NCBI GenBank assembly: GCA_013399875.1
Contig: VXAZ01018984.1
Location: forward strand, 4,054,999 to 4,118,998
Length of the DNA stretch: 64,000 bases
Direction of reading: 5' to 3'
Origin: Gymnorhina tibicen
Lineage: Eukaryota > Chordata > Aves > Passeriformes > Artamidae
Positions 37,696 to 64,000 of this stretch are shown one piece after another. Position 1 is the first letter of the stretch, and every line of letters begins with the position of its first letter. Under the pieces are notes generated by a model. It worked only from the letters and a program-made list of their open reading frames with translations, did no database searches and had not been told where the DNA came from. Position numbers and translations under genes: made by a program.

Positions 37696-40600
37696 GATAG
37701 ATAGCTCTCCTCATTTTCCAGCAGCTCTTTACTTTGGGAATTGGCTGGGACTTTGAGGTAAGTGCCTTTCTCACAAGCATCCCAAACCAAAGGATTCTCA
37801 AGGGGAAGATATGCCCTTGTGGTTGTGGTGGTGGTGTGAGACTATGGGTTTGGTCTGTGTTGAGACTCTGCTAGATTTCCCTTGTGTCTCAGAAGTCTGG
37901 GGAAAGTGGCTCTAGTCTTGAGCATCTCTGTGTTAAGGAAACTTTCCTGTCTGACCACCCAGGAGCCACTTTGGCAGTCACATTCCCACTATGCTGGGCT
38001 GGGACCGAAGCCCTTTCACAGCGGGTGGTTCCATTAAGCTGATGTGTGCCCTGCTTGACTCCTCACACACTCCACACTCACACAGTCAGACAGGTTTCCC
38101 TCACTGGTTGGACCCCAGGATTCCCATAGCAGAGTCCCAGAATCTGGACCCTTTAAGTAATTTAATCATGGTGCAGTAACACCGTAACAGCTTGAACTGG
38201 TGCCTTGGGTAGGGGAGACTCTGAACTAAGGCTTTTATATCCTCACAGTCTGTGCGCCCGTTCCAATTGTGATATTTAGTCTGGGGCCTTCTAGCTGTTT
38301 ATTTGGGTTCTGTGGAGTCTCTGGGTGACCAGCCACCCTTGGGCAGTGCCACAGGTCCCCATGCCCTTTGCTAGGCAAAGGATAGGTGCCAGGTCACAGC
38401 CCCTCGTCTGCGGCTCCAGCCACCGCCACAACCTGCAGCTCCTACTGCGGCTACTACATGTATTCCTCAACATCTGTGCTTGGAGAGGGTAAGGCATCTG
38501 CCCTGGGAGGTGGGCAGTCCAGCACATGCTGGGAGGACTCACTGGGAGCTGCTTGCCACCTGGCTTGTGCAGCCCCTGAGGTCAGGAGGAGCTGGGATCT
38601 TGCAGTGAGTGCTCCCAAGCAGAATGGGATCCCTGGGGCAAAGAAACACACAGCACCTGCAAAATGCAGTTCTCCTCAGCTCACCCTGGCTGCCCCTGCC
38701 TGGTTTCACTGCCTGCTACCCCACCTCCTTCTGTCTGAACTGGATGTTACCTTCTGCCTTACCCAGCCCCTCTCTCTGCCTCCTTTGCCTGTTTGCAGGC
38801 TGAGGGCCACGACTGCCCAAGCCCTACTCATGGTACGAGTGGGACCTCATGGAAATCAGTGTGATCTGGCATAGGTCCATGGGTCAAAGCCTGCAGAACA
38901 CCCCTTTGGTCCTGTGGCGGCAAATCATATTAATTTTTCTTTTCTAACACCCAGGAGTGTGGTCTGGAAGCAGGGCGTGCCTGGTTCCTACGGCGCCAAA
39001 TGCGAGACAGGCAGACTCAGCCCACAAGAGTTGACAGTCGGCATCTCTGGCTGTAACGCAGCAGCTCAGCACTGGTTGCTAAATGGCCTGTAAGTACCTA
39101 CACCCACGTGTGACTGAGGGTGAAGGTTGTGGGGCAGCAGGAAGCAGAAAACCAAGGGCACTTTTTGAAGTACAGTGGGGTGGGTGCACTGGCCTCAGGG
39201 CCCAGCAGTGCTGCAGGAATATTGCTGGGTCAGACACTGTGGATATCAGTATGTCCTTTTCTGCCCCTGTTTGTTGGTGACTAGAAGGTTTCATTCCTTT
39301 GTTGCACTTGGCCCATCTCTGGTAGGTTTATGTTGGCCAGAGCATTTCATTAGCACACCGAATGCAGTCACACTGTGTGAAATGAGACAAGAAACGTGTA
39401 CTGATGTTGCCGTGGGTGAAAACATTGCCTCTCAGCATTGTTGCAGGATTACTGAAGCATCTCCTGCTTCCCCCGTGCACAACCCAGAGATGTCTTTACC
39501 ATTTTCCATCCCTCTTGTATAAATAAAATGAAAATGGCATTTCTGCACATCCGTGCGATGGTAGGTGGGTACCTGAAGCAAGCAGAACATCATACCCTGC
39601 TGACAGAGGGGATCACTTATTTTCTTGTTACTCCACCATTTTGTTACGTATTTACAAGTCTCTGTCACATCTTATCTCTCTCATTGTGCACTCACACTGG
39701 AAACCTTGAGATAAACCTGAAAACGCCCTGCTTTGTTATGCTGGCATTTGTGACTTGTGGGTGGCAGGTTATATAATGTGCTGGTTTGTATCCACTCAGT
39801 TACAGTGATTAGGTATCAAGTGACTGTGGTTATTTTTGCTTTTAAGAGCAACAGAGAGATATAGTGGGCTCCCCCAAAAGACAGAATGTGTTTGTTCCCC
39901 TTTGATTGTTGCTGACTGGCAGCAATTCTTTATGACTTGCTCTATGTTTTGAACAGTGTCCTCCTTCTCCCAGTGCTCCTGGCTTTGTACCTATTCTCTG
40001 AAATAGCCCAATGGCCTAGTGCTGTGAAATGCAGGAGTGTTGCTCTGGCTTATTATGGATTTCAAACGCATCTGCATGCTTTAGTCTTAAAAAAGATGTA
40101 TGGCTCTGTTAATGTGGTAATTTTGTCCTTCCTTACGTTCGTGTTCTCTGGTGAGAGCAACTTCAGGAGGAGCCTGTAACTTTGCTTGGCAGATGAAATT
40201 AAGATGTCCGTATGAAATGAACCTTGAGCAAGCAGCAGTGTATGTTTGGTGAGCTGCCTGCTGTAATTGAAGTGTGTACATTAGAGGAACGGAAGCTTAA
40301 TTGGTTGAGGGTGTATAGCAGGGCAATGGTAAAAAAAGCAGAGCAAGCAGCTGACAGTCTAAGCAGATTTAGACATAAAAATGGAACTGGAGATGAGTAA
40401 GCTTGCATTGAGAGACACTCTCAAGACACACACTGGGGCAGTGCTAATGTGAAACTCTTTTTACTTCTGCACCCTGACTTGTAATAGCTGGCAGCAGGAG
40501 CACACCTCAACAGGGGTTTTGCAGTGCTGGTGTGAGAGCGTGTTTCAAGAGGGACTGGAAAACCACATGTGAGCTTTTGAGAAGGTGGGCTGGGTCAGCT

Positions 40601-42270
40601 GTGATGCTGAAAACATTTTTGTTAGCTTTGTGCATCCATTGCACCATGAGGAGTTTCTGTCACTGAAGGCCTTCCTGTGCAAGCCTTAAAAATGGAAGAA
40701 AAATGGGTATGGGAAATTACCAACTGCCTCTTGGATGCAGTGTGTTTATTTGGGAGAACATGGGCTGGCAGAGATTGCTGTTGTTGCCAGCTGGAGTTGA
40801 CTGCTCAGATTTGGCACCACTGGTCACGGCAGCAATGCAGAACAGAGCTGTGGAGAGAAAGGTTGGCTTTATGTCATCCCTGTGGAGCAATTAACTGTCA
40901 AAGAATTTGTTTCTACATTTCCCATAAAGAATTTTGGTAATTTCTCCTATCACTCTTGGCATTTTACTTTGGCTAAACTGGCGTGGTGCTGCAGGAGAGG
41001 CTGGTGTTTGGGTTCTTTGTTCTCTTGTTCCTGTCTGCTTTTAGAGGTGCTGGTCTTAGTGTGCACAGAGGTCTCCCAGCTTGAAGATACAAACCCTGGG
41101 GACATCCCTGAAGAGGACAAAGCTAACCCAAAGGCAACTGCTGAGAATGATGTCTGCTGAACACTAGTGCAAAGCTAGGCAGGTTTGGCACATGCTTAGG
41201 GTTTCTCCTTTGGAAGAAGTTGGGATTACATGTAATTTTGTTCCTGGCACCCGAACAACACAGCAGGGAATAAATGAGAAATGTGCGGGAGCTGAGCCCT
41301 GTTTTTAAACCATCCTCTGCCCACGTGGGGATGCTGAAACATATCCAAGCAGGTGTGAGCTGTGCCAGTGGCCAGCATTAAAAGGTGTTGCTGTTTGGGG
41401 ACATGGGGGAAAGGGACCCTTCTTTCCTGCTTTTGGTACTTCATCCATCAGACGCAGGTGGCTTCCTTCTTTTTAACTGGCTGAAATTAGGGTCTCTGAA
41501 CTATGGAACTGGCTTCCCATCAAGATGCTGTGCTCTGCACTGATCATTCATTTAATATGCAATGATTTCAGATGTCATTTTCTGTTAGTGGCTGATGGAA
41601 GGGGACTCAGTGTGGCACAGTGAATATTAAACAGAGGGCTGTTTTCCAAGGAGGTGAGTCTGTAGCCATGTTGCTCTGACTCTGGGCACTAGTCCTGGCC
41701 TCACTCCATTTTAGAGCTCAGCAGAGCAGTGGTTATCTGGACAGTATTTTCACATTTCCCCACTTCATTCTGGTGTGGAGTCCCTGTCCCTGTGTGCTGC
41801 CTCGATGCTCTGCCTGGGGGAAAAGCCCTGCCACCTCCCTCTCTGCACGACAGACAGTGCTGAAATAGCTTGTGAAGGCTGCTGTTTCCATGCTGGGAGG
41901 TGGAGGAGCTGCGGCAACCCATTAATTAGGACAGGTGTTATGGCTGGTATGTGCTTTTATTGTGTAAATGAAACTTTTGTACCTTTCCAAAGGTGAAGGG
42001 TAAATAATAAGATGTGCCATCCCCTGACCTGAAAGAATTGTGTTCCCTTGGCTCAGCCCAGCCACCACCAGAGACAAGAGAGTCAAGCACAGCAGCGATT
42101 CCCTTGCAGAGCAGAAAAGGGCTGGAACGGGAGGTGATGTTACCTGCCTGCTCCCTTCAGCCAAGGCAGGAGGGGGGAATTCGGCCACAGTTATGTCTCC
42201 CTTGCATGGGGCGCTGGCACTCGGGCACTGTACTGCCAGAGGCCGTCAGGTCTTGTGGCAGGTGGGGCAG

Positions 42271-42337
42271 CTTGGCATTGCTGTCACGGGTCTCCCACCT
42301 GGAAGCAGTCCTTGGCATTGCTGTCACGGGTCTCCCA
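42271..42337. repeat. 40-bp direct tandem duplication
   Basis: A 27-base block starting CTTGGCATTGCTGTCACGGG is identical at 42271-42297 and 42311-42337, giving a period of 40 bases. It is a recent local duplication in the non-coding sequence before TMEM150C. Confidence 0.9.
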
Positions 42338-44151
42338 GTACCAGAGCACTGTCCAACACCAGCTAAGGAATGCTGCTGCACTGCTGCTGAGCAGTATGAG
42401 GAAAAGGCAAGAGCAGCACTTCATGGAATAGCTGTAAGCATGACAACGGGAGCTGTGTGGGGAACAGAGCTGTGAAATGCTGTGTCTCCTGTGCAGGAGG
42501 AGAGGAATAGAAGTGAGATGGGAAATCTAGGCCCCCTCATTGATAATTTCTTCTGGTCTCTTACACCATGCTAAAGATCTCTATGCACACTGGAGCTGCC
42601 TGCCTTTTAAATCAGCATACTTAATACTTGCGTCATTTCATGCTCTTTGTCTGCAGTTCTCTCTGCTCCCAGGTCAGGGAAGAGACCTTATCTGATTGCT
42701 TTTCTGTCTTTTAAGGTTGCTGTTCTCTCTTACTCTAGGCTGTCTGGTCTTGTGCAAGTGTGGTGTGAGTCCAGGCACTGCCAGCTTCTTGTTTTGTACC
42801 CCTGCTAAACCATTTGCAGGGAAAACAAGATAGCTGACCTGTAGAGCAAAAGTGAGAGTGCCAAGCCTTCTACAGGGTGTGGAGAGCCTCACTCAAGCCC
42901 TTCAGCCTCTGTCCCAGTGAGGCAGGGCAGCAGTGTGGCGTCCCGAGCAGTCCGGCCATTGTGTCCTTTGCAGCTTGGGGTGCCTTAGGGGAGCAGTGAG
43001 CTGGGGGCTGCTGTGATGACAGGGTGAGCGTGCTGACTCTCTTCTGGGTCTTCACAGCAGGGAGCAGACCATGCCTCTGTGCTGCAGATGTGGGAAAGCC
43101 AGGGGAGCTGAGAGGAGGAGGACGACAATGCGGGTACTTTCTTCTCTGGGGCAAAGGGAAGGGTCATGGCTTTAAGGACCTGGATGAGGTAACTGAGCTG
43201 CAAATGCGTACAAGCTTTAGTGAGAGGCCATCATCTCCAAGCTGCCGTGGCGCCCCAGGGTGCCTCACTATGCCATGTGGGTGCTGGTGGCCCCAGGGAA
43301 TGCCTGCCCTGCAGCAGGGAGCGGGGTCAGAGCCCAGGGGCACAGGTGTTGCTGCCCTGGTGAAAGTAAAGCAGGTGCTGGGGCTGTGAGCCTTGTGTTG
43401 TTCCCCTCTCTTTGCGTCTCTTGGCTGTGTTGGTGTCTGGAGGAACATTTATGGAGGAGGACAGAGCATGAGGAAATACTTGATCCGTTATCAAAGGTCT
43501 CACAGGGAGACATGGGACTCCGTGTCCGCAGCGCAGCAGCGTTTCTGAATTGCACGTATTACAGGAACAGCCCCGGCATTCCAGATGCTCACCCAGCCTG
43601 ATCTCGCCTGGAGGACAAATGCTTCCTCGGGAGGCGGTGTCCGCAGCACCCTTACGCCACATGCAGGATTTCACAGTGCCTGCATGTCAAGAGCTGATCC
43701 TGTCTGCAGCGCCTCATCCCGACTCCTGACAGCACGCTGGGTGCGGGCACTGGAGCTTGGCTCCGCTCTAGGTGTGGCCAGACGCTATTTTTAGTGGCCT
43801 TCTCTGGCCAGGATGGGAGCTGGTTGTGTGCTTTGTGGAGATTATGACAGCACGGGCATCCCTCTCTCTCCATGCTGCAGGCTCTGCTGAGGCAGCGTGT
43901 GTGGAATTGGTAATGATCCTGGGTAGGAGGCTGCCTTGCCTTGTGCCTACGGGAAGTAGTTGGGAATCAGAGCAGCAGGTCTTGTGGTCACCTTGCACAA
44001 AATCCTTAAGGGAAGTACTTTGAAAACCACTCAAATGCTGTAGGTGTGGCTGAAGAGTCTCCCGCTCCGCAGCTCCAGTGCCTTGGTTGTTCCAAACTGT
44101 GTGGAGGATGCTGCCTGTGTGCAGCAGCTTAACCCCTTATGCCAGTAGTGA

Positions 44152-52423
<8,272 letters not shown>

Positions 52424-54610
52424 CCTACCCTCTGGCAGGGGGGGAGGGGGGCAGGTGTGGTCTCATGGGTGAAACATGACCTCATTTACACTTTTTTTAT
52501 GAGTTTGTTTTCATGTGCAATCATGATGGTATTGCCAAAGGGCTCTGTGGGTGGCTGTCTCACTAAGAGCCAAACAAACAGAGGTGTCTGCCGGAAGAGG
52601 AATGGATCCATCTCAGCGGCAGCGTGAGAGAGCATGAGCTGCTTAGTTTGTGCCACCAGTGACTCTTTCAGAGGGGCTCTGTCACACTCCTGTTGCTCAA
52701 AGCATCCAGCAGCCTGTCCTTGTGACGCCCCTCTGAGACAGGTCCTGCTCAGCCCACCGTGCAGAGGAGGAGGTGAAGGAAGCAGACTTCTTCGGGCACC
52801 AAGAGTCTTCAGGAGTCACCGGCTCCCGAGGCACCAGACTGCATCTTTTGTGTGTTTCTGGGGTTGTATTCTTTGCTGCCAACTGGGGGAACTTGGTAGG
52901 GTAAGCAAGAGCAGCTGTTTCTTCAGAACCTGGAATCAGACATGGAAGACCCCAATGGACTGGCTGTTATGGCAAGCAGGCAGGCATTTCTTCCAGCCTG
53001 GAAAGCAGCCGACGGTAAATCTGGGTTTGGAAGGAACTGTGCTGTGATCAGGAAGTGAGACTTGGCTGATGCTGCCTTGTAGCCAGGCAGATCATCCCCA
53101 GGCCAGAGTGGGTGACACAGTGGGGTGCTGTGCTGGGCTTCCTGGTGGGGACTGGTGGGACTGAGGTGCTGAATTAAGATGAGAATGTCTGTGTGCTCTG
53201 AAGATGACCCAGAAAAGGCTGCTCTTCCCAAGTGTGTAGTGCTTCCACCACACATTGTGTATAGTATTTCAAAAGTTTTTTAAAGTTTTTTTTTAATGTT
53301 CACTGAGGGGGAAAACATTACATTAAGAGACACAAGGCTTGTCTGCCGTGGGAACAATACCAGTGGTTCTGGGCACAGGGTTTGGTTTTGTTCCTCGTGC
53401 AAGCCAAACTTCAGACTTACTGGGCTGGGCTCGGCTCTGGGCCGCTCACTGTGGCCAGTTGTCCTGAGTGGAGTCTGCCCCAGGTTTTAATGGGCTTCCA
53501 GTGTGCCAGGAGGGCGTTCTGCCCTGGGGGCTGGGTGATCTGCCTGAGGGCTGGAGGTGCAGGAAGGGAACAGCAGAACCAGAAGGGCTTCTCCCTCCCT
53601 GAAGGGAGGTTTTCAAATAGAAGGTCTGTTTTCAGAGAAGCAGGAGCTCAAAGCCCATTTGAAAACCTGATTTTGGGAAGGCTGCTGTATTGGCTGGGCA
53701 GGGGAGTGATGGGAGTTGCCTCCTATGAGCATGGCTCCTATTTGCCTCCACAAATCCGGCTCAGCTTCCATTTGCATCTTGGCTGAGCTGCAGGAAAACA
53801 AGCAGAAATTCAAATGGTAGGAAAAGGCACTTGAAGGGGAACTAGTACTGCTCTGTGGCACTTCTGACAGAGAGGGAAAAGGCAAAAGGGCATTCAGTCT
53901 TCTGCAAAGGTCACAGGCCTCTCCTGAGAGGAGGAACAGTTGAGACAAACTGTATATTAAGTAGAAAGCTTTCAACCAGCCCTTTATTTTCTGTGCACCA
54001 AAACTTGTGCAAAAACAAAACTTGTTCTCAGGCAGCTGTTACAAATCCAGAGCATTTTTGGCCAACAGAGGGTTGTTGTGGATTGATGAAGGCTTCTTCC
54101 TTGTAGCAGTGTCACTAGTGGAAAGCTTTCCTGGAAGGAAGTGCTGAGAGTGGCCAAGGACACAGCAGTGTGAGGTGCCAGCTCCCCAGAGGCTCATCCA
54201 GGGAACTCCTGCTGGGCAAGGACAGGAGGGGATAGTCTGGAGAACATGCAGGTGGGGATCCTCTTGCCCAGGCACACACTCAATCCATATGGAGCACAAT
54301 ATAGCAATTTGTTGTAAGGGTGTTTTACTGTAAATAGTCCACTGTGACTTTTTTTCCCTAATTAATTAATACTTTCAGTTTATTATTTTAGATTTTGTAA
54401 TTTTATCAAAGGAAAAAAAAGATGATGTGTTATTTTTTTTCCCTTTTGTTCCTTTTCCTATATGCAATCCAAACTGAACTTCAGGTTTTTAGTGATAACT
54501 CTGTACATTTCTTAGAGTATTTCTAACAGCACATTTCAGTACAACTAAACGACAACTGATATACACTGAAACATGACCACTAAATAAAGTGCTTTTATGG
54601 AGAAAGTGAG
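52424..54610 (+). other. TMEM150C: TMEM150C 3' UTR
   Basis: About 2.2 kb from the stop to the AATAAA at 54583-54588. The last 300 bases are AT-rich with T runs. Extra AATAAA hexamers at 55271-55276 and 55279-55284 could serve rarer, longer transcripts that would overlap the ENOPH1 3' end. Confidence 0.65.
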
Positions 54611-54618
54611 CTTTATTT
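54582..54618. terminator. Opposed poly(A) signals in an inverted repeat
   Basis: AAATAAAG (54582-54589) and CTTTATTT (54611-54618) are perfect 8-base inverted copies 21 bases apart. The left arm gives AATAAA on the plus strand for TMEM150C, and the right arm gives AATAAA on the minus strand, facing ENOPH1 transcription. The TMEM150C use is well supported by position. Use by ENOPH1 would need a 1.8-kb 3' UTR and is less certain. Confidence 0.55.
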
Positions 54619-55374
54619 TTGTCCCTACCCCAAGCATAACTTTCTGATGGCAAAGGTGAAACAAAAGGTGAGTATTTATTTACAGTGTAATGATTAACAT
54701 TATCATTTAAGGAAGCCCGGGACCGTTCAGCCATGCAGATACACTTACTGTAACAGCACTAATTAGCAGGCTCTTTCTAGGAGTAGGATCACACTCACTG
54801 CACAGCCCAGAAAGGCATCTGGACTAGCTGCCCCACAGCCTGACCTGCTACTATTGAATTTTTAGAAGGGCCATGCTGGCACAATGTGGTTTCCTCCCCA
54901 AGTGCCTGTCTCTTCCTTGTTCTTTACCCATCAGCCTCCCTCAAGAGGGACAGCTGCAGGTGTAGATCAGAGCTCAGGAAGGCAGCATGCACGTATTATA
55001 CTGTCTGGCTGTGAGGGCAAGACACCCGTGCATGAAGTGCCAGCAGCAGGGATTGGGGAAGTGGGGATCTCAGACAGGAGTTTCTGACTGCCTCTGCCTC
55101 CACTACTACCAGGTATACCCTACCTGTGGCTCTCACTCCTGCACTGAGCCACAACTGAAATCCTAAAATGGTCAGGGAGGTAGTACAGCTTCCTTGGCAG
55201 GACAAGGCTGCTGCCTTAAAGAAAGGACTGGGAAAGGTGAAAGCAGGAAAACAGTGTTCACAGGTTTAGAAATAAAATAATAAAATTTGCCTTTTAGGTG
55301 CTGGGATCACTGGTGCTAAGACAAGAAGCCTAAATGCTGTGATGGAGTGGACACAATGAAAGCAAAGTTGTGTT

Positions 55375-55380
55375 TTTATT
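55375..55380 (-). terminator. ENOPH1: Candidate ENOPH1 poly(A) signal
   Basis: TTTATT on the plus strand reads AATAAA on the minus strand, 1.0 kb beyond the ENOPH1 stop codon. T-rich sequence follows in the transcript direction. It is the nearest canonical signal I see to the stop. Confidence 0.5.
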
Positions 55381-55933
55381 TACTACATTAGGAAAAGCTC
55401 CATGACCATCTGATCTACATTGGCACAATTTAGGTAAGGTGAAAAGGTCAGGGGTTTAATTCTCATCAAATGCAGCAGGATGTCCGCCCTCAGGAGCAGT
55501 TTGTCAAGGTTTGCTCACAGCTGACCAGTGCTATGAATGTGGGACTGGGTGATGTTGGCTGGAGGAGGAGCTCCATGGGTCAGTGCTGAGATACTTCAGA
55601 AAAGCTGTCAAGCTGACTTTGGGGTTCAGCCAGTTGTATCCCATAGCCCAGCACCATGATGCAGCAGTGAAGTGTGTCCAGAATTTAATTTTTAAAGCTG
55701 TATTTACATATACTCGGCTTCATTCTGGGTAGGCCGGCTGTGGAGCTCTAAGCAGCTTCCATATGCAAGTTGTACTGTTTTGTACCTAGAGCTGCTGCAG
55801 ACACAGCCAAGACATACATTGTTCCTTGTCTAAAAAGCTTGCCTGCAGCAAAGGCTGGCTTTTTCTGTGGCAACCCAAACCTACTGTATTATAGCCCACA
55901 ACTGGCATTTTCCTTTGGGAATCCTAACTGTGA

Positions 55934-55975
55934 ATGTTTTTGACTTAGCCAGCAATCCCATCTGCAGGGAGAAGC
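55934..55975. repeat. 42-bp dispersed repeat, copy 1 (ENOPH1 3' UTR)
   Basis: Starts ATGTTTTTGACTTAGCCAG and ends CAGGGAGAAGC. It matches 60549-60590 at 41 of 42 bases, in the same orientation. Confidence 0.9.
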
Positions 55976-56383
55976 TCACATATCCCCCCGTGGTCCCCAG
56001 GGTTCCCTCTGGGACAAGGGGACATAAACCTTGTTTGCAGACTGCTTCTAAAAATGACGGAGCTCATGGTGGGGCATCTCAGCACCAGATTTCAGGGGAT
56101 GAGTCTGAAGGAAGCATTCCCTTGGCTAACTGCCAGCTGGGAAAGGGGAGGAACAGCAGGGCTCATGGTGCTGCTCCTTGCCCTGTTCCCAGCTCCAGCT
56201 GGCAGCAGGCCTCTGTCCGGCTGCACAAGGGACCCCACACCATGCTCTCCATCCATACCTGCCTGCACGAGGCCCAAGACATAATGTGGATTTGGTTTGA
56301 AATTCTGATTATGGACAAAATTACCTAACATTTCACAAGGACAATTAGGTGAAGCACAGTCTTTTGTGCGTGCACCGCTTTCC

Positions 56384-63923
<7,540 letters not shown>

Positions 63924-64000
63924 GGCGGCGGCGGCGGCACGTGGGGCTCACCGGGGACGCGCGGCGGCGGCGGGGAGAGCCGCGCCGGCTGTGCCCGCCC

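Larger units (their letters stand above)
55375..56383 (-). other. ENOPH1: ENOPH1 3' UTR
   Basis: Non-coding sequence after the ENOPH1 stop, down to the first canonical minus-strand poly(A) signal. It contains one copy (55934-55975) of a 42-base sequence repeated in ENOPH1 intron 1. Confidence 0.6.

Overview
The window is nuclear DNA from a vertebrate, almost certainly a bird and probably a songbird. The genes are split into small exons with GT/AG introns and have CpG-rich promoters. The interspersed repeats are CR1 retrotransposon pieces, plus a tRNA-Ile-headed SINE with a CR1 tail that I recognise from memory as TguSINE1-like, a passerine family. No prokaryotic gene organisation, CRISPR array or plasmid feature is present.

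Three protein-coding genes can be followed exon by exon, and their order and orientation match the region of human 4q21 between SEC31A and HNRNPDL. SCD5 (+, 1140-24603) encodes a stearoyl-CoA desaturase. Its five coding exons give 290 residues, and about 40 N-terminal residues, including the start codon, lie in a 180-base assembly gap at 960-1139. TMEM150C, also called tentonin 3 (+, 44299-52423), is a complete 249-residue, seven-exon membrane protein gene. ENOPH1 (-, 56384-63923) is a complete 261-residue, six-exon enolase-phosphatase of methionine salvage. SCD5 and TMEM150C are in tandem. TMEM150C and ENOPH1 converge on a shared 3' end region at about 54.6-55.4 kb. ENOPH1 starts close to the right edge in a CpG island that probably also serves HNRNPDL beyond the window.

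Layout: 1-1440 is SCD5 upstream sequence and a CpG-rich first exon broken by the gap. Introns follow to 24.4 kb, then a 3' UTR with two poly(A) signals (25.38 and 26.11 kb). The span from 26.1 to 33.3 kb is intergenic with no gene seen. A CpG island at 33.4-34.0 kb is the likely TMEM150C promoter, with a non-coding first exon about 10 kb upstream of the ATG. A decayed, internally deleted CR1 LINE sits in a TMEM150C intron (about 46.0-47.6 kb).

The three genes do not form a pathway: they act in lipid desaturation, a membrane or mechanosensory role, and methionine salvage. I found no evidence for an undescribed biological system. The observation most worth following is an antisense SINE that ends a few bases from the ENOPH1 exon 3 splice acceptor and appears to supply its branch-point region. 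Next are a 42-bp near-perfect repeat shared by ENOPH1 intron 1 and 3' UTR, an inverted repeat carrying opposite-strand poly(A) signals between the convergent genes, and an antisense LTR-like promoter unit next to SCD5 exon 2.
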